This document shows, in pieces, positions 16,818 through 24,480 of a stretch of 26,158 nucleotides of DNA. Numbering within the stretch: position 1 is the first letter of the stretch; each line of letters begins with the position of its first letter. Source of the DNA: a virus; the IMG/VR virus record IMGVR_UViG_3300009419_000078, positions 1 through 26,158 of that record; one strand, written 5' to 3'. The notes under the pieces are model-generated. The model did not search any database. It saw only the letters and a program-made list of their open reading frames with translations, and had not been told where the DNA came from. Both the position numbers and the translations under genes were made by a program.

Positions 16818-17648
16818 TTAGTAATTTACGGCTGTTGGCCATTCTGAATCTGAGAGTTTAGGTCCATATATGATGTTGTTTGTACGATCTATGAAATAGT
16901 CTCCGGATTTTCCAATATCATTCGCCGGATATCCTTGTCCTGTAATTACTTTGCTAGGTGCTTCTAATAGATCTAATAACGAGCGTTGTTGTTGTTCTAG
17001 GTCACTTAATAATTGTTGCCTGGATTGAATATCATCCGCTGATACATTGATCAATTGATAAAATTCAGACTCCGATTGAATATTAACTAGTTCAACATTA
17101 CCTGAATCTATAGTAGTATTGCGAAAATTTGCAAACACATCATCAAGTGTTTCTGTATTACAAATTGATGATAACATGTTGATTACTGGTGCTAATAGCG
17201 CAGATATCAGTGTAATAGAACCATTTACAATTGTAATAATAATTCCTGCTTGTTTTAAACATGCAATAATATTAGCAATCAATTGATTTTGTACTGCGAT
17301 AGCTTGACCCACAGCTGGAGGCGCTGGTACTGGCGTTAATAATTGAGCATTTAATGCAACAGCCGCAGTCGTTGCAATTTTCTTAAGTATCGGTATTATA
17401 ATATTTAATATAGTTAAAACGCCTTGAATTTGATCAAGTAACGTTTGTAGTTGTAATAAATCTTGTTTTAAATCTCGAATCCTAGGATCAGCGCAATTGA
17501 TATTTTTTGGTAGTTTATTTGTTTTTGATATTGCATCCGTAACTTTTTCATTTATTTTTGAAATACTTTTATTTAGTGCGGACTGTAATTTATTTATTGC
17601 GGAACCTGGTTTATTAACAATAATATCAAATGGTGGTGCAACTGCCAT
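16818..17648 (-). CDS. Hydrophobic baseplate/tail structural protein with fibre-like C-terminus
   Basis: 276 residues. Residues 13-75 are helical (NKLQSALNKSISKINEKV). Two long hydrophobic stretches follow (about 75-100 and 120-160, rich in Ile/Leu/Ala), unusual for a soluble tail protein. A Gln-rich coiled coil (about 208-230) leads to a C-terminal segment, GKSGDYFIDRTNNIIYGPK then WP, the motif used at the ends of many phage fibre and spike proteins. It lies directly downstream of the spike/hub gene (TAACATG junction), so it may associate with the hub or tail tip. A membrane-contact role during DNA ejection is an inference from the hydrophobic segments. Confidence 0.62.
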   Translation of the reverse strand: MAVAPPFDIIVNKPGSAINKLQSALNKSISKINEKVTDAISKTNKLPKNINCADPRIRDLKQDLLQLQTLLDQIQGVLTILNIIIPILKKIATTAAVALNAQLLTPVPAPPAVGQAIAVQNQLIANIIACLKQAGIIITIVNGSITLISALLAPVINMLSSICNTETLDDVFANFRNTTIDSGNVELVNIQSESEFYQLINVSADDIQSRQQLLSDLEQQQRSLLDLLEAPSKVITGQGYPANDIGKSGDYFIDRTNNIIYGPKLSDSEWPTAVNY

Positions 17649-17649
17649 G

Positions 17650-18639
17650 TTATGTTTTCTTTATTTTATATTTTGTACTATTCAATGATTGTAATTTCGC
17701 AAGTGCGGTTTGTAGTTGTGCAGAACCATTTGTTACGCAAGGACCTCCTGGGCTTGTCGATCCTGCTGTAATTGCATTAATAAGTTCTTGTATAATTTCA
17801 ATTAATACATTACCGTGAGGTATTGGTTCCTCTGCAGAATCACTACCAATTAGAACATCGCCATCTGTATTTAAAACAATACCTTCAATTGAATCTAAAA
17901 CGATAATATCTGTTTTTGCACGTATCATGATGCGGTCTGCACTTCCTATAAGTTGAGACCCGTTAAATTTAGAATTAAAACATTCTAAATTATTAGATAA
18001 TACCATCGGTACCGTTTGTGTGCTAGTTAAATATAATGATGATGCATCCTGTTCTATATTTTCAACAACGTATTTTCTATTCGTGCTTGTATATGTAGTA
18101 TTTGATAATATAATAATAGGATCAGTTACAGTTTTCCCGGTCCATGTCGGTTGAACATCATAATCGGTAGTTGGAATTGTACTACTAAATCGTAAACTGT
18201 TTCCAAATCGGCCTTCTAATAATATATCTCCACGATATGGTTGCAATATCGGACTAGATCGTTGAATAAAATTATTATCCGGCGTAAATATTTCTGAATT
18301 AATTGGTAATATATTAGAATTAATTCCGGAAGTTATACCTACCGGTGGAAAATAATACCATTGATGAGTTCGTTTATCAACTGATGTGGTAAAATCATAT
18401 CCTCGGAATACTAATACATTTTCACCTATTATAGGTATTTGTTTTATATTTGGAAATGCCGGCTTAACATTCTGAAGATTAATAGTATTATTATTTTCTC
18501 GGACTAATATTGTTAAACAAAATAAATTATTTGAATCGGATGAATCAGATTGTCGTTTATATGTATTAGTTGTTTTTGTTGTATTCTGAACAACTTCACC
18601 AAAATAAAATTTTACATAATCACTATCTGTATTATACAT
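17650..18639 (-). CDS. Baseplate hub/central spike protein, gp5-like, without lysozyme domain
   Basis: 329 residues. An OB-fold-like domain is visible at about 65-105 (IPIIGENVLVFRGYDF, HQWYYFPPVGI). The motif QPYRGDILLEGRFGNSLRFSS (134-152) is a conserved hub/spike signature in T4-like phages. After it, short repeating strands (SADRIMIRAKTDIIVLDSIEGIVLNTDGDVLIG, about 233-265) look like a β-helix needle. T4 gp5 (575 residues) carries a lysozyme between OB and needle; here that space has no lysozyme residues, so any cell-wall cleavage must come from another protein. The ATG overlaps the end of the upstream gene by 8 bp. Confidence 0.8.
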   Translation of the reverse strand: MYNTDSDYVKFYFGEVVQNTTKTTNTYKRQSDSSDSNNLFCLTILVRENNNTINLQNVKPAFPNIKQIPIIGENVLVFRGYDFTTSVDKRTHQWYYFPPVGITSGINSNILPINSEIFTPDNNFIQRSSPILQPYRGDILLEGRFGNSLRFSSTIPTTDYDVQPTWTGKTVTDPIIILSNTTYTSTNRKYVVENIEQDASSLYLTSTQTVPMVLSNNLECFNSKFNGSQLIGSADRIMIRAKTDIIVLDSIEGIVLNTDGDVLIGSDSAEEPIPHGNVLIEIIQELINAITAGSTSPGGPCVTNGSAQLQTALAKLQSLNSTKYKIKKT

Positions 18640-19066
18640 TTGATGCCTTATCTATTTTTTGTTTTGCTAACGTAATTTTTTGTTGCAATTCGGTATCATT
18701 ATGTAAAATATCATCTAATTCATCATGCAATTCAGCTGATAATGTTTGTTCAGCAACATTTAACAATTGTTGTTTTTCTTCATCACTTAATAACCCATCG
18801 GCACCTGATATAGTTTGTTTTGTTGAAATATACCGCTGAACTATGGCTGTTAATTTTACGAGATGATCGTCATTTTTAACAGCAACATCTAGATATTCCT
18901 TGATCAGTGGTACAATGATTGTAGCATCAGACGCATTTTTTATTAGCGGCTGTAATTGGGCAATAAGTTGATTAATTTGTCGGTCTTTCTTTTTACTATT
19001 ATGATAAACATCAGACATTAAGTCAGCAAACGAAGTACCTTTAAATAGTTCATCATTTTTATCCAT
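18632..19066 (-). CDS. Conserved-looking helical protein, unknown (144 residues)
   Basis: Almost entirely α-helical and charged. The N-terminal FKGTSFADLMSDVYHNSKKKDRQI and the central IIVPLIKEYLDVAVKNDDHLVKL are patterns I recall from a small protein found in related environmental phages, but no function is assigned there. It lies between the late sigma gene and the spike gene, overlapping the latter by 8 bp. Its Shine-Dalgarno sequence AAAGGA forms one arm of a short inverted repeat with a late-type promoter in the loop. It may be a baseplate assembly factor, by position only. Confidence 0.6.
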   Translation of the reverse strand: MDKNDELFKGTSFADLMSDVYHNSKKKDRQINQLIAQLQPLIKNASDATIIVPLIKEYLDVAVKNDDHLVKLTAIVQRYISTKQTISGADGLLSDEEKQQLLNVAEQTLSAELHDELDDILHNDTELQQKITLAKQKIDKASNV

Positions 19067-19082
19067 AACACAAATCCTTTAA

Positions 19083-19090
19083 TATAAATA
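19083..19090 (-). promoter_or_regulatory. Candidate late promoter (TATTTATA) between CCTTT and AAAGG arms
   Basis: TATTTATA on the coding strand, 17 bp before the ATG at 19066 and directly after the gp55-like stop codon. It is flanked by CCTTT (end of the sigma gene) and AAAGG (the Shine-Dalgarno sequence of the next gene), so read-through RNA can pair across it. Confidence 0.6.
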
Positions 19091-19792
19091 TCAAAAAGGC
19101 AGATTTACGAAATTTAATAGTTCATATTCACGGAACTTGTCGACATAAATTTGTTTTAATGTTTTAACAACTCGAGTAATATTATTTGTTTCTAAACCCG
19201 TACGTTCTCGTATAAAAATATATAATGCTTTTTTATTAAAATCTTCAATGTTTTCTCGAGTCTCAAAAATATGAAGTACTGAGTCTGCGACATGAATATC
19301 AATCGGACTATTAAATATATAATTTAGATTAGCATGACAATATTCAATATACGCATCCATAAATTCATGCAATGTTTCTCGCATATCATCATTATGAATT
19401 TCTGTAACAATATTTCGCTGATCGTCAATATTCAATTCTATCCCGGTAGATTTTAATTTTGCATATGCCTTTTGATTTTCGGCAATTAAATAATTAAATG
19501 ATGTCCTCGTATAATAAGAATATGCTTTACCCGCTAATGGATTAAATTTATTTAACCGTTCTGTCAAATATGTAACTAAATCAGTTTGTAAATCTACAAA
19601 TGATGAATCAATATATGTTGGTTTAATTTTATTAATTAAATTTTCAGCCATTTTCATTAATGCTGGATATATAAATCGTCTATAGATTTTCTCTCGCAAT
19701 GCTGGAGATTCGGCCGTTCGATTATATGCAGCAATTGCTAAATCTGTTATTTTGGTAAAGTATATATTACTTTTTTTCTTCGCTCTCGCCAT
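19091..19792 (-). CDS. 55: Late-transcription RNA polymerase sigma factor, T4 gp55-like
   Basis: Homologue of T4 gp55, the small sigma factor that directs host RNA polymerase to late promoters. Typical segments: LREKIYRRFIYPALMKMAENLINKIKPTY, DLQTDLVTYLTERLNKFNP, and GKAYSYYTRTSFNYLIAENQKAY, which carries the sigma region 2-like core. The C-terminal part is helical (ALYIFIRERTGLETNNITRVVKTLKQIY). About 233 residues from the ATG at 19792, longer than T4 gp55 (185). A TTG two codons upstream (19798) is possible but less likely. The start lies inside the upstream membrane-protein gene (26-bp overlap), so translation is probably coupled. The gene's presence fits the nine TATTTATA sites. Confidence 0.87.
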   Translation of the reverse strand: MARAKKKSNIYFTKITDLAIAAYNRTAESPALREKIYRRFIYPALMKMAENLINKIKPTYIDSSFVDLQTDLVTYLTERLNKFNPLAGKAYSYYTRTSFNYLIAENQKAYAKLKSTGIELNIDDQRNIVTEIHNDDMRETLHEFMDAYIEYCHANLNYIFNSPIDIHVADSVLHIFETRENIEDFNKKALYIFIRERTGLETNNITRVVKTLKQIYVDKFREYELLNFVNLPF

Positions 19793-20087
19793 TATCAAAT
19801 TCTGATTTTAATTGTTGTATAACTTCGTTTAGTAATTGGAATGTTGATCCTGCTTCGTCATCTTTTTCAAATGCACCTAATCGGTCTATCTCTTGCATTT
19901 TATCGTAACTTTCAACAATTTTTCCATACATATATTCATTAGTTAATTCTAATGTTTCAATATATTCTAAAATATCCTCAGTATGATCTTGTGTATCAGC
20001 TAATGCTCCAGCTAAGAACCATACTCGATATGCTAGATATGTAGTACTTGTAAATAGTCCGATTGATAATATCAATAATGTTAACAT
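19767..20087 (-). CDS. Small single-pass membrane protein
   Basis: 106 residues from the ATG at 20087, preceded by GGAAG at good spacing and separated from the HD gene's stop by one base. An ATG 24 bases further upstream (20111) lacks a Shine-Dalgarno sequence and overlaps the HD gene, so I prefer 20087. Residues 1-25 form one transmembrane segment (LTLLILSIGLFTSTTYLAY); the remainder is an acidic coiled-coil-like tail ending GESEEKK. Its position between an HD hydrolase and gp55, overlapping gp55, suggests co-expression. A role as a transcription co-activator (like T4 gp33) is unlikely given the membrane segment. Function unknown. Confidence 0.65.
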   Translation of the reverse strand: MLTLLILSIGLFTSTTYLAYRVWFLAGALADTQDHTEDILEYIETLELTNEYMYGKIVESYDKMQEIDRLGAFEKDDEAGSTFQLLNEVIQQLKSEFDNGESEEKK

Positions 20088-20088
20088 G

Positions 20089-20868
20089 TTAATCTTCCAT
20101 TTTAAATGCATTAAATAATTCAGTCAATGTTTTTTCAACATCTGGATTATTTTCAGCTAGGTTTTTCAATCCATTACTTTTTTGAATGCGACTCTTTTCC
20201 GATACTGGATTTGGAGATGTATTTTTATTGTTTCTCCAACGTTCGAATTCAATTGTAGATGCCATATGATCTGCATGATGCAATATAATAGGCAAATTTG
20301 TTTTCAATTTAGATTGTGGAGATCTAGAAACAAAATAAGGTTTATTTGCATCATCATACATCCCATCATGAATTTTAATAGCTTGATATTCTGTCCATGA
20401 CATTTTAATATCATATTCTTGTAGCAACCAAATTGAAAGGTCTGGTACCATTGCAAACGGAATATTTGCATTTGATTTATAAAGTTTCCCTTGATTTTTT
20501 CGATGCCAATCTGATGTTTCGACTTGATAAACTTCATTACCATCGCCCGGGAAACCTGCTTTACCTAAATCATGATGCATTGCTGCAAATAATAATTCTT
20601 CTTCAGTGTATCCAGACATATCGGCTCCCATTACTGTCCAGGTATTATGCAAAGTTAATGCACAATCCATTACTCGAAGTACATGATCAACATATCCTCC
20701 GGCAAATGCATTATGAAAGTGTTCCATGGAAGATGCTGGCATGAATATCAGTCGATCTTCAAATTCATCATACATTTTATTTAATGCATCTTTACGAGTA
20801 GGAAATAAATTATTAACTAGACCGCGATATCTTTCCCAATTGGATTTTATTTTTTCTGCTTCTAACAT
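20089..20868 (-). CDS. HD-domain phosphohydrolase
   Basis: A 259-residue metal-dependent HD hydrolase. Key residues: HFHNAFAGGYVDHVLRV (H52, H62), MHHDLGKAG (H99-D100, the HD pair), IHDG (H167, D168) and ILHHADHMAS (H197, H198, D200, H201). This order fits YfbR/HD-superfamily enzymes that act on nucleotides or nucleic acid ends; phage versions have been linked to dNTP or cyclic/linear nucleotide turnover, but the substrate cannot be read here. The C-terminal 50 residues are helical and charged. The gene follows two small genes in the same direction; no strong Shine-Dalgarno sequence is visible before the ATG at 20868. Confidence 0.85.
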   Translation of the reverse strand: MLEAEKIKSNWERYRGLVNNLFPTRKDALNKMYDEFEDRLIFMPASSMEHFHNAFAGGYVDHVLRVMDCALTLHNTWTVMGADMSGYTEEELLFAAMHHDLGKAGFPGDGNEVYQVETSDWHRKNQGKLYKSNANIPFAMVPDLSIWLLQEYDIKMSWTEYQAIKIHDGMYDDANKPYFVSRSPQSKLKTNLPIILHHADHMASTIEFERWRNNKNTSPNPVSEKSRIQKSNGLKNLAENNPDVEKTLTELFNAFKMED

Positions 20869-20894
20869 ATTTGTTTTATAACAATTATAAAGAA

Positions 20895-21056
20895 TTATTT
20901 GCGTAATTCCAATATTTCACCATTTACTAGCTTAGATGTGCATTCACTACATGTAACTGCAGTTGCCTTTTCATCAACTCGTTGACAAATATTTTTGCAA
21001 TATTTGCATTGTAACCGTTTAAACCCTCGGCCTAAACTTTTAATTGTTTCTTTCAT
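20895..21056 (-). CDS. Small zinc-ribbon protein (53 residues)
   Basis: A short gene read from the ATG at 21056. The protein starts MKETIKSLGRGFKRLQ and contains two Cys pairs: C17-x-x-C20 (CKYC) and C36-x-x-C39 (CSEC), a zinc-ribbon knuckle arrangement, plus Cys24. It ends EILELRK. Such tiny ribbons often bind nucleic acid or RNA polymerase, but there is no direct evidence here. It lies 6 bp after the 59-residue gene and 26 bp before the HD gene, in the same operon. Coding potential is supported by the intact Cys pattern and tight spacing. Confidence 0.7.
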   Translation of the reverse strand: MKETIKSLGRGFKRLQCKYCKNICQRVDEKATAVTCSECTSKLVNGEILELRK

Positions 21057-21062
21057 ATAATA

Positions 21063-21242
21063 TTATTCGCGGTCAATATAATAACGGGCTGAATCTAATT
21101 TCTTCATTGCTCGTAATAGATTATCCATTAATGATGCTTTATCAATTTTGCCTTCTTCTAGGGCTTTACCTGCTGCGCGTACAATTTCGCGCGCATCTTC
21201 AACATCGTCAGTAAGCTTTGCTTTATACTTGTAATGTGCCAT
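21063..21242 (-). CDS. Small helical protein (59 residues), unknown
   Basis: The ATG at 21242 follows AAAGGATC at good spacing. The 59-residue product (MAHYKYKAKL, DDVEDAREIVRAAGKALEEG, MDNLLRAMKKLDSARYYIDRE) is highly helical and charged, and resembles a small conserved protein I recall from environmental T4-like phages. It has no catalytic motif. The late-type octamer sits 49 bp upstream. Function unknown. Confidence 0.65.
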   Translation of the reverse strand: MAHYKYKAKLTDDVEDAREIVRAAGKALEEGKIDKASLMDNLLRAMKKLDSARYYIDRE

Positions 21243-21290
21243 AACTTGATCCTTTATTTAAATTATTATTGTTTATTACTTATTATCTAT

Positions 21291-21298
21291 TATAAATA
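21291..21298 (-). promoter_or_regulatory. Candidate late promoter (TATTTATA) upstream of the 59-residue gene
   Basis: TATTTATA on the minus strand immediately downstream of the UV endonuclease stop codon, 49 bp before the ATG at 21242. It could drive the small genes, HD hydrolase, membrane protein and gp55, which would make gp55 partly self-driven. The greater distance makes it less certain than the others. Confidence 0.45.
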
Positions 21299-21300
21299 TA

Positions 21301-22326
21301 TTATATTAAAATTATTGGTGATTTTTTACAACACTCAACATTGATATTTAATAGTGCTTGCTCTTTTGCTTTGGCTTCAACCATAATATCTAATGCATCA
21401 ACACCATATGTGTTGGGAGTAGTTAAAATATAGTCTGCGTGTGCTGCCTCGCGGATTTTTGTAAATTCTTTGTATTGTTTCTGAAACGTTGGCCACTTAG
21501 GTAAATCTTCCAATGAAATACCATGATGTTCAAACATGCGTTCTATAAGGGTTTGAGCCTCTCTACGACGCGACTCTGAATAATGGGTACATTGGGTTAC
21601 ATTGTGTCGATCCCAAGTCTCTCGTGCTAAAAAGAAGGCTTCCTGTTCGGATAAGTCACCAGTATTGAAAGTGTGGTGCCAATAGTCAAATGTAATCGGA
21701 ATTGCAATTTCTTGATGAAGCATCTCATATAATTCTCGTACGGAATACATGGATGCCTTGTCATCATTTTCAATAACTAGACGGGACTTGCAAGAATCTG
21801 ATAAACGATCCCAATTGCGCAACCATCTTGCAATAGTACCAGGTTTATCATTATAAGTAGCACCTACGTGAATATTAATCTTGTTTTCAAAGCTAGGAGT
21901 AAAACCCATAAGATCAAAGAGTTCAGAATGTCGTTCTAAACTAACAATGCTATTATCAACAACTACAGCATCGGGACTACCTAGAATATGAAAAGGGCCA
22001 GGATGTGTTGTAATGCGATGTCCATGCATTTTTGCATAATCACCTGCAGCACGAAGATGTGCAGCAATTTCTGCAATGCCCGGCAAATCATGTAGCTCGT
22101 AATGATTCCAACGAGGAAACAATTCTGAACCTAAACGAAACAAGCGAATGTCGTGTGCTTCGTTCCATTTTAAGATAGTTATCAAATCTCGAGCATTTGC
22201 TAACGCAATGTCAGATGCTAATTGTAAGCCGCCTTGTTTGAACTTGCGATCAATTAAAGAACGACCCGTACGGATGCCTTGCTGTCCAAGCTCCATATTA
22301 ATACATGCATATCCGGTTCTAATCAT
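21301..22326 (-). CDS. uvdE: UV damage endonuclease (UVDE family)
   Basis: A 341-residue UVDE-family enzyme, a TIM-barrel metal nuclease that nicks 5' of UV photoproducts and abasic sites. The N-terminal RTGYACINMEL and LKWNEAHDIRLFRLGSELFPRW are diagnostic; likely metal ligands include His108 (THPG), His153 (NIHVG), Glu186 (VIEND), Asp214 and His217 (FDYWHHTFN) and His248 (THYSES). Length is usual for the family. GC content is clearly higher than the flanking genes (two sampled 60-bp lines each have 27 G+C, against 11 and 17 in two sampled structural lines), suggesting recent acquisition. It has no visible Shine-Dalgarno sequence. T4 uses a different UV enzyme (DenV). Confidence 0.92.
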   Translation of the reverse strand: MIRTGYACINMELGQQGIRTGRSLIDRKFKQGGLQLASDIALANARDLITILKWNEAHDIRLFRLGSELFPRWNHYELHDLPGIAEIAAHLRAAGDYAKMHGHRITTHPGPFHILGSPDAVVVDNSIVSLERHSELFDLMGFTPSFENKINIHVGATYNDKPGTIARWLRNWDRLSDSCKSRLVIENDDKASMYSVRELYEMLHQEIAIPITFDYWHHTFNTGDLSEQEAFFLARETWDRHNVTQCTHYSESRRREAQTLIERMFEHHGISLEDLPKWPTFQKQYKEFTKIREAAHADYILTTPNTYGVDALDIMVEAKAKEQALLNINVECCKKSPIILI

Positions 22327-22431
22327 AGTATTTTTATATATAATATGAAATTTATCATGTAATTCAAAATATTATGTTAATTTTTTTGCTTATATTTATA
22401 TGAAAGAAGAAACCTTAAAGGAATATAAAAC
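22327..22431. promoter_or_regulatory. Divergent spacer between uvdE and cassette 1
   Basis: A 105-bp AT-rich gap. Its right half (about 22372-22431) copies the plus-strand promoter arm found before cassettes 2 and 3: ATGTTAATTTTTT, GCTTATATTTATATGAAAG and ACCTTAAAGGAAT. The left half, towards uvdE, is unrelated to the corresponding part of the cassette spacers and lacks their 28-bp core, so cassette 1 marks the left border of the array. Confidence 0.65.
22393..22400 (+). promoter_or_regulatory. Candidate late promoter (TATTTATA), cassette 1
   Basis: TATTTATA on the plus strand in CTTATATTTATATGAAAG, 32 bp before the ATG at 22432; followed by the Shine-Dalgarno-like AAAGGAAT. Near-identical copies precede cassettes 2 and 3. 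Confidence 0.68.
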
Positions 22432-23097
22432 ATGAAAAATACATTAGCAGAAAATATGCTTAGATTTGGATCAAAAAACTTGTCTGAGGAAAATCGCAAA
22501 AATTTGAAACAATTAACAGAAGGCGATGCAGTTATAACACCACATTTTAAGCATAACAATGGCGTGATCTATAGAACACCGTTTAAAGACACTGCACAAT
22601 ATAAAATGTTTACAACTCCACCAAAATTAGGTGCTCTCATCGGGCAACAGATAGATCCAAATATAAGTACCTTAGAAAATAATTATTATCTATACGCCGG
22701 CGCAATTCTACAAAAAGTAGCATTAGCTGGCAAGTATAATCCTGCAGATTATAAAACACCCCAAATATTTCGTGACTACATGTTTAATACAAATGATGAA
22801 GCAGTGAATCAACCTGATTGGTATGATAGAATCCTATGTAATACTGGCGGACATGGAAATTCTGTACAGATGGATCTAACTTGGAATAAACTAGGCGATG
22901 ATATTGACGAAGCTGCGGCAACACAATCCACCGGTGCACCGGTACCGGGACAATCGCCGAATCCAAAATTCTTTGCAGGATGGAGTATGATGTTATCGAC
23001 ATTAAATTCAGTGATACCGACACGATTTAATGCAGTTAATTCTGATCCAGGTATATTTTGGAAAAATCCAAGCAACAAAATAGAACTCCACAGTTGA
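22432..23097 (+). CDS. Cassette 1 leader-family protein (candidate packaged/ejected protein)
   Basis: 221 residues. The leader (MKNTLAENMLRFGSKNL, continuing to Glu30) is almost identical to that of cassette 3 (27 of the first 30 residues) and similar to cassette 2. It is a helical, basic segment ending KQLTE, an L-x-E motif like those cut by the T4 prohead protease after capsid targeting; a second L-S-E is at 17-19. Residues about 40-60 (NGVIYRTPFKDTAQYKMF) still align with cassette 3, after which the sequence is unique, with no recognised domain. It ends 16 bp from the facing secreted-protein gene, without a terminator hairpin. AAAGGAAT supports the start. Packaging and ejection are inferences; function of the body unknown. 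Confidence 0.7.
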   Translation: MKNTLAENMLRFGSKNLSEENRKNLKQLTEGDAVITPHFKHNNGVIYRTPFKDTAQYKMFTTPPKLGALIGQQIDPNISTLENNYYLYAGAILQKVALAGKYNPADYKTPQIFRDYMFNTNDEAVNQPDWYDRILCNTGGHGNSVQMDLTWNKLGDDIDEAAATQSTGAPVPGQSPNPKFFAGWSMMLSTLNSVIPTRFNAVNSDPGIFWKNPSNKIELHS

Positions 23098-23113
23098 TGC
23101 TAGTTATTAATAT

Positions 23114-23557
23114 TTAGTCGATATTAGAAGTTAATATTACACTAGTGGCTACGATTGTTTTGGTAAGATTTTCTAATTTACTATAGTATGTATAAGTAAA
23201 CATGTTTAATTTAATATTAAAACAAATTATAGTCGTAAATCTAGTACCAGAACCATACTTATCGCGATCACTAAACGTAATACAAATATCATCTCCAATT
23301 GTTGTAATAGATTTAAATTTTAATATTGAAACAAATACGCCATTATCATAAAAAGTTGATGTTTTACAATCTAGGTCAATTATATAGTAACTAGCCGTTA
23401 ATTCAACTAATCCTATAGAATCCGGAGATGCTATAACAGCTTCACACGTGTTTTTATTTTTTTTAAAAAATGGTTGTGTTTCAGTTACTTTAATAGTAAC
23501 TACTTGGGAAGATGCTACGGTTGAAATAACCAATGCTACAAATACTAACTTTTTCAT
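23114..23557 (-). CDS. Cassette 1 small secreted protein, paralogue family
   Basis: 147 residues with a clear signal peptide: MKKLVFVALVISTVASSQ, a basic start, hydrophobic core and A-S-S-Q end. The mature part begins VVTIKVTETQPF and contains YYIIDLDCKTSTFYDNGVFVS, shared with the cassette 2 partner (24481-24927) and recognisable in the cassette 3 partner. It is β-rich with no catalytic motif and no lipobox cysteine directly after the cleavage site. Likely exported to the periplasm or surface of the infected host; could modify the envelope, block other phages or be a host-derived gene. Translation start has no strong Shine-Dalgarno sequence, unlike the facing gene. Confidence 0.72.
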   Translation of the reverse strand: MKKLVFVALVISTVASSQVVTIKVTETQPFFKKNKNTCEAVIASPDSIGLVELTASYYIIDLDCKTSTFYDNGVFVSILKFKSITTIGDDICITFSDRDKYGSGTRFTTIICFNIKLNMFTYTYYSKLENLTKTIVATSVILTSNID

Positions 23558-23688
23558 GGCTTAATTTTTAAGTGGTTAATTATACTATATAATAAGATAT
23601 ATAATATTATTATCCAACCAGTTTATTAATTAATGTTAATTTTTTTTGCTTATATTTATATGAAAGAAACCTAAAAGGAATAAAAAAT
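23558..23688. repeat. Cassette spacer repeat B (divergent promoter region)
   Basis: 131 bp between divergent genes. The left part holds a 28-bp core (23562-23589, starting TAATTTTTAAGTGG) that is identical at 24933-24960 and 26108-26135; on the minus strand it supplies GTATAAT about 33 bp before the secreted-protein ATG. The middle has ATCCAACCAGT, shared with copy C. The right part holds the plus-strand TATTTATA promoter arm shared with copies A and C. Confidence 0.8.
23653..23660 (+). promoter_or_regulatory. Candidate late promoter (TATTTATA), cassette 2
   Basis: TATTTATA in GCTTATATTTATATGAAAG, 29 bp before the ATG at 23689; followed by AAAAGGAAT as the ribosome binding site. Confidence 0.68.
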
Positions 23689-24411
23689 ATGAATTTAGAA
23701 AAATTAATAGCGAAAAACATGATTCGCTTTGGCACAAAGAATTTAAATGAGGATGTTAATCCACAACTAGTCGGATTGGTAAGCACATATATTCCAGCAA
23801 AAGATTTAACGGCATTGGATAAGATGTTAGCCGCAGCTGCAAAAGCTAATACTCCTCAAGTATTATATGCCGGAACTTATTGTTATTTTGTATGTAATCG
23901 AAATACTGCTCAACCTGATCCTAAGGATCCTACTGCTTATTATAATTATAAAATATCTAGCTATATATTAGGCCCACGTAGATATGGCGATATCTTGTTA
24001 ATAGACTGCGCAATGGCAGACGAAGCTGATACAGGAATGACATATCGCAAAGATGCGAAGCCAAATTTAACGTATCTATCTGATTCAACATTAACACGAG
24101 ATAGTAAATATCCCGGATGGAACAATGCTTGGGTGGGTCGAGTAGATGGCAAATATACTCCTGCAACTGCAGCGGCCGCTGTAAGCAAAAATTTTGCTAA
24201 CCTAGGTACCGCTGCTGGCGCATGGGTTACATCTCAAGCATCAAATAATGCTATGATTAAACAATGGTTAACTAAAGCAACTAATAATCCGGCTACCGTC
24301 ACTGCAGTAAATGCAGCTAAACTTACTACAGGTAATGCTAAATTGTTTTATAGTGGACTTACTCAATCATCGCCGAGCACACAAACTGTACCTCCAGTAA
24401 AGCAACCATAA
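23689..24411 (+). CDS. Cassette 2 leader-family protein (candidate packaged/ejected protein)
   Basis: 240 residues. The leader MNLEKLIAKNMIRFGTKNLNE is a diverged version of the cassette 1/3 leader, keeping the [AK]-x-NM-[IL]-RFG-[ST]-KNL core, and reaches an L-N-E motif at 19-21, nine residues earlier than in the other two. The body is unrelated to cassettes 1 and 3; it is Ala/Thr-rich with VLYAGTYCYFVC, YILGPRRYGDILLIDCA and a Pro-rich end (TVPPVKQP). No domain recognised. A strong intrinsic terminator follows 22 bp after the stop. Expression late and head packaging are inferred from the promoter and leader. Confidence 0.7.
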   Translation: MNLEKLIAKNMIRFGTKNLNEDVNPQLVGLVSTYIPAKDLTALDKMLAAAAKANTPQVLYAGTYCYFVCNRNTAQPDPKDPTAYYNYKISSYILGPRRYGDILLIDCAMADEADTGMTYRKDAKPNLTYLSDSTLTRDSKYPGWNNAWVGRVDGKYTPATAAAAVSKNFANLGTAAGAWVTSQASNNAMIKQWLTKATNNPATVTAVNAAKLTTGNAKLFYSGLTQSSPSTQTVPPVKQP

Positions 24412-24432
24412 TTTAAAAGTAATTAAAGTAGT

Positions 24433-24463
24433 AAAGCCCCTCTGCAAAGAAGGGCTTTTTTAC
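24433..24463 (+). terminator. Intrinsic terminator after cassette 2 plus-strand gene
   Basis: AAAGCCC (24433-24439) pairs with GGGCTTT (24452-24458); inner TCT/AGA pairs extend the stem, and a run of six T follows. The outer AGTAAA/TTTACT flanks are also complementary, so the structure could act weakly on the opposing transcript. Confidence 0.85.
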
Positions 24464-24480
24464 TGGGCTAATATTAAATA

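Noticed and set aside
20088-20111. Upstream ATG (20111) for the small membrane protein
   Set aside because: It lacks a ribosome binding site and overlaps the HD gene; the ATG at 20087 has GGAAG and starts directly at the membrane segment.
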